Of a stretch of DNA of 64,000 nt, positions 60,884 to 64,000 are shown one piece after another. Numbering within the stretch: position 1 is the first letter of the stretch; each line of letters begins with the position of its first letter. Position numbers and translations under genes: made by a program. Where the stretch lies: assembly GCA_000499405.2 (NCBI GenBank), contig HG738137.1:1116001-1180000 (forward strand), read 5' to 3'. A model generated the notes under the pieces. The model was not told the origin of the DNA. It did no database searches and saw nothing but the letters and a program-made list of their open reading frames with translations. This DNA comes from Onchocerca volvulus. Its lineage: Eukaryota > Nematoda > Chromadorea > Rhabditida > Onchocercidae.

Positions 60884-61126
60884 TCAGTCTATCCTTGTTT
60901 GATTATAATGTATCTGTGCCACCTTCCCACTGAAAAAGACAATTCCGTTATTACTTCAGAGCAACAGCTTTTGGATTTTTTGAAGTTTTTAAGAACTAAG
61001 ATTTCAAACTCAATTAAAAATCTATAGCTTAAATAGAGAAATGCGCATACTTTTGTTTCCATGACAGAAGCTTTCAAAGAAGAAAACCAAGCGATCCAAA
61101 TTAATCGTGTAAATTAAACAAATTCG

Positions 61127-61158
<32 letters not shown>

Positions 61159-61303
61159 GTGATTGATCGACTTATTTGAACATAGATTAACAAACAAAAT
61201 TTATGCATTAATATCTAACATTGAAAAGTTATCTTGAAAGTAACTTTTATAAGATTTTTTTCTAACATCTGATTTTATACCGTATTTCAACAATTAACCA
61301 ATT
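60884..61303. other. short convergent 3' region
   Basis: Between the stop codons of the insulin-like gene and mau-2. Contains a poly-A run of about 26 (61133-61158). No gene. Confidence 0.6.
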
Positions 61304-63916
61304 TTATTTTATTAAATCCACCTGAATTAGTGAATGTGCAGGTGAGTTAACAGCATCTTGTATGGCTTGCGAAATATGCGCTTGCATTTGATCAAATTTT
61401 ATTTTAACGCTTTTCGCTTGCTCAACATGTCCATATTGCATTTGGGTTTCTGGAAATCATTAATAATTAAGAAGGAAATCTTCCAGTGAAAGAAAAATCA
61501 GACTTCATAACTTTCTCATTGCTACATTAATTTCAATATTTTATGTTTCACAATTGAATATTCAAGTTAAATTTGATGATGTCCTGCGATTGCTAAATTT
61601 CATTGAAAGATTTAATACCTTCAATATTCTCTGCTAATAACAGTTATTTCTTAGAAAATATTTAAAATGCTATTATGCCTTGAATTGAATTAAATTTACA
61701 AAATTTCAACGTTTAGTCTTTGTTAAATTTGATTGATGCAAAATTAATCCTGAATTTCATCACTGAAGAATTTCAATTAAACATAATTTCAAAGATATTG
61801 AAAATCATAAAGGACTATTTTTGCCATTACGAAAAATTTCAAAATTTAAATGATTCATAAAATCCCTTTATCGATTGCAAAATCAATTTAATAATTGGTT
61901 TAATTAATACGTTTAATAAGATTAAGTACTTTAACAAGCTTAAATGACAAAAATTAATTTGGTAATTGATTGCAAAACTAATTTTAAATCTGAGCATTAA
62001 ATTCAATTATTTTCATTCCACTCAATCTTTTAAATATTAGTGAAAATTGTTTAGTTGAATTTTAATCAGAAAACAATATTTGTCGTATTTTTTCTAATCT
62101 AATGAGGCGATGAGAAAGAAAGGAAGAATTGAAATGAATTATCCATTATTCATTAAAGATGAAAACTAACCGTATATTATTTGATTTAACCATAATGCTA
62201 ATGAGTGATCGGAACTTTTTGTTGCAAAATTATTTGCAGCAATTAACATGTCGGGTACGTCAACAGCGACTAGTTTAGCGGAAAGAAGCGTTGCAAGAGC
62301 TTGTATCCGTGGTACACCCTCATCACGTACGATTGTTACACTATCTGTTATGTGACTTCTGCAAAATTATTTTCCGTTTTCTGATACTTGCAAAAAAAAA
62401 AGAAAAAAAAAACATGTGCTATAACGTAATATGGATATTATATGTCATCTATGCAGTTTTTGTTCATTTTTATCTATATAACAGTACTAATTCATTTCAT
62501 CATAGATTTATTTCCGGACAAATACGTATTATTTGGATTGTTACTATAAATTACTCTATGTAATAATTCTCACTGTAATTTCAAAAGCCATTCCAATCAG
62601 TAACTGATGGAAACAGGAAGTTACTACGTTCTGCATCACATATTTCATCTAAATTATAACTGGTCGTAAAATGAAGATCTTTTTCGTGTCTATTTTTATT
62701 ATTCAAATAAAAAAATTGAAACAAATTATCTCGAAATTTTTCCTCAAAATGAAAGTATCCTCAAAATTTTATTCCTGAAACATAACTTATGCTAAAGGTA
62801 TTATACCGAATAAGTAAATTAAGTAAAACTGCAACCCATAATTCCATGATAACATTTAGTTTTGCGGTGAATCATTTTTCAAAAAAAGAAAAACTAAAAT
62901 TACTTTAAAATACTATCTTTTAAATCATTATTACTATTGTTTATATATAGTATAATTTATTTGATCCGTCAAATAAAACAAATATATTTTCTTTTATTTA
63001 TATAAAAAAGTTAAATTACCAACACACTTACTTCGCTTCTTGTAATCTGGAATGTAAGTAAGAATGCAATGCATGTACGAAATGAGCGGATGCTTTCAGA
63101 AGAAACGAACTGGACTGTAATTTACCAGGTGTAATTCTTTCGAATAATCCGTAAAAGTCAGCTTCACGACATGTCATCAGATATAAGATGGCTAAGCTTA
63201 GGTTTACTACAGTCCATGATTCTGTGTCTTTTGCTGTCTGAAAAAATGCATTATTTACGTAAAATGTAGAAATTTCTTAAACATCAAGGATTTGAAAAAG
63301 TCACTGTAAAATAGATATATACGAAATGTCAATTGTGATTACTAACGTACTTAAATAATACAAATACGCCACGAATATTATGAGTCCTTAAAATATTTTT
63401 TATAAATAAATCAGCAACTTACCCTTAACGCGGCTTGGAACTGTCGCTCTGCATCATCTGGTAAATGTACAAACCAACAGTACATACCCTATAAGATCCA
63501 AAATTTAGACTTGACGCATTTGAATGGAAAGAAATAAATAATAACAGTAATAATAATTCATTCTTTTATTTTTCATTTCTCCTTTTTTCATCACTTTTCC
63601 TTTATTTTTTTGTTACGTCATTCGCCATCTAACTTTATGAATTGGAATCTATTTCTTACTTTGAAATATCTGAACCAACCACAAATATATAATTAGCCAG
63701 AAATTCATTTCTTTAAAAAGTTAGAAAAAAATAATCATAGAAATAATGTTGGCTCGGTGTCAATTAAGAATTAACCAAAGTTACAATACGTTCTAATAAA
63801 TATGATATAGTAATTGGTAGTTATAAAAAAGTACTTACCAGCAACGTATGTAACTGAGCTTCGAAATGACTAAATAAATCACTACTCTGCCTCATTCGTT
63901 CCATCATAGCACCTAG
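61304..63916 (-). CDS. mau-2: cohesin-loader subunit MAU2/SCC4, C-terminal 227 residues (5' part outside window)
   Basis: MAU2 is a TPR-type scaffold that binds SCC2/NIPBL and loads cohesin on chromatin. Exons visible: 63916-63839, 63488-63423, 63237-63032, 62358-62171, 61449-61304; the joins are GT/AG with matching phases, and the frame runs to TAA at 61304-61306. Alignable blocks with animal MAU2: GMYCWFVHLPDDAERQFQAA, SWTVVNLSLAILYLMTCREA followed by DFYGLFERI (human has NLNLAIVYLRTNRESDFYALLERI), the helix pair ending SRLQEAK, and the C-terminal segment with DHSLALWLNQIIYE, QMQAHISQAI and AHSLIQVD, matching the human end with its HNLIT. It is alpha-helical with no signal or membrane segment. 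About 60 percent of a typical MAU2 (roughly 600 aa) is missing off the right edge. The last exon could read through the potential CAG|GTGG donor near 61323, but the open frame to TAA is the simpler choice. Converges with the insulin-like gene. Confidence 0.9.
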
Positions 63917-64000
63917 CTGGAATGTTTAAATATTTTATCATTCAAAAAAATTTCTTTTTCCAATGGAAATTTAAACTTTTCCGGAATTTGGCAATTTCCA

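Noticed and set aside
1..64000. Operon, spliced-leader RNA gene, CRISPR array, rRNA or autonomous transposon
   Set aside because: Looked for and not seen: genes are kilobases apart, no SL1-like 22-mer or Sm-site cluster was noticed, and no transposase, integrase or reverse-transcriptase motif was recognised.

Overview
The window is AT-rich nuclear DNA of a nematode, most likely a clade III parasite such as a filarial or related spirurid worm. I infer this from compact genes with short exons and GT/AG introns, strong nematode-style TTTCAG acceptors, homopolymer and microsatellite litter, and the gene families present. No long prokaryotic ORFs, rRNA, CRISPR array or autonomous transposon were seen. 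Gene models were assembled by hand: each exon was joined by GT/AG sites, reading phase and, where possible, agreement with known families. Six models close from start to stop codon or to the window edge without a frame problem.

Layout, left to right: (1) 98-627 (+), the last two exons of a Q/P/Y-rich protein that starts left of the window. (2) 3077-6747 (+), a complete eight-exon aspartylglucosaminidase (aga-1), 339 aa. (3) 8660-14594 (-), a complete seven-exon secreted protein of 263 aa that I cannot place in a family. (4) 17554 to at least 25561 (-), an Eyes-absent homolog (eya-1) with ten exons visible and the 5' end not found; a tRNA-Ala(AGC) sits in one of its introns. (5) 35678-37585 (-), a complete five-exon secreted C-type lectin with a Cys-rich tail, 261 aa. 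(6) 41029-46058 (-), a complete six-exon four-TM protein of LAPTM/DUF7027 type, 210 aa. (7) 58835-60883 (+), a complete three-exon insulin-like peptide, 97 aa. (8) 61304-63916 (-), the last five exons of the cohesin-loader subunit mau-2, continuing past the right edge.

The genes do not form an obvious pathway or operon. They are spaced by kilobases and serve lysosomal glycoprotein breakdown, secretion, developmental transcription, sugar binding, endosomal membranes, endocrine signalling and chromosome cohesion. Two pairs converge (aga-1 with the unknown secreted gene; the insulin-like gene with mau-2). The block from 8660 to 46058 is all on the minus strand.

The points most worth a second look are these. 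The EYA protein has lost both acidic catalytic motifs of the EYA phosphatase, so it looks like a pseudophosphatase. The insulin-like peptide has an unusually long B-chain cysteine spacing and no real C peptide. The 263-aa secreted protein is an orphan. A near-perfect 78-nt hairpin lies upstream of eya. Several foldback or repeat elements lie in the long gene-free stretches at 25.6-35.7 kb and 46.1-58.8 kb.
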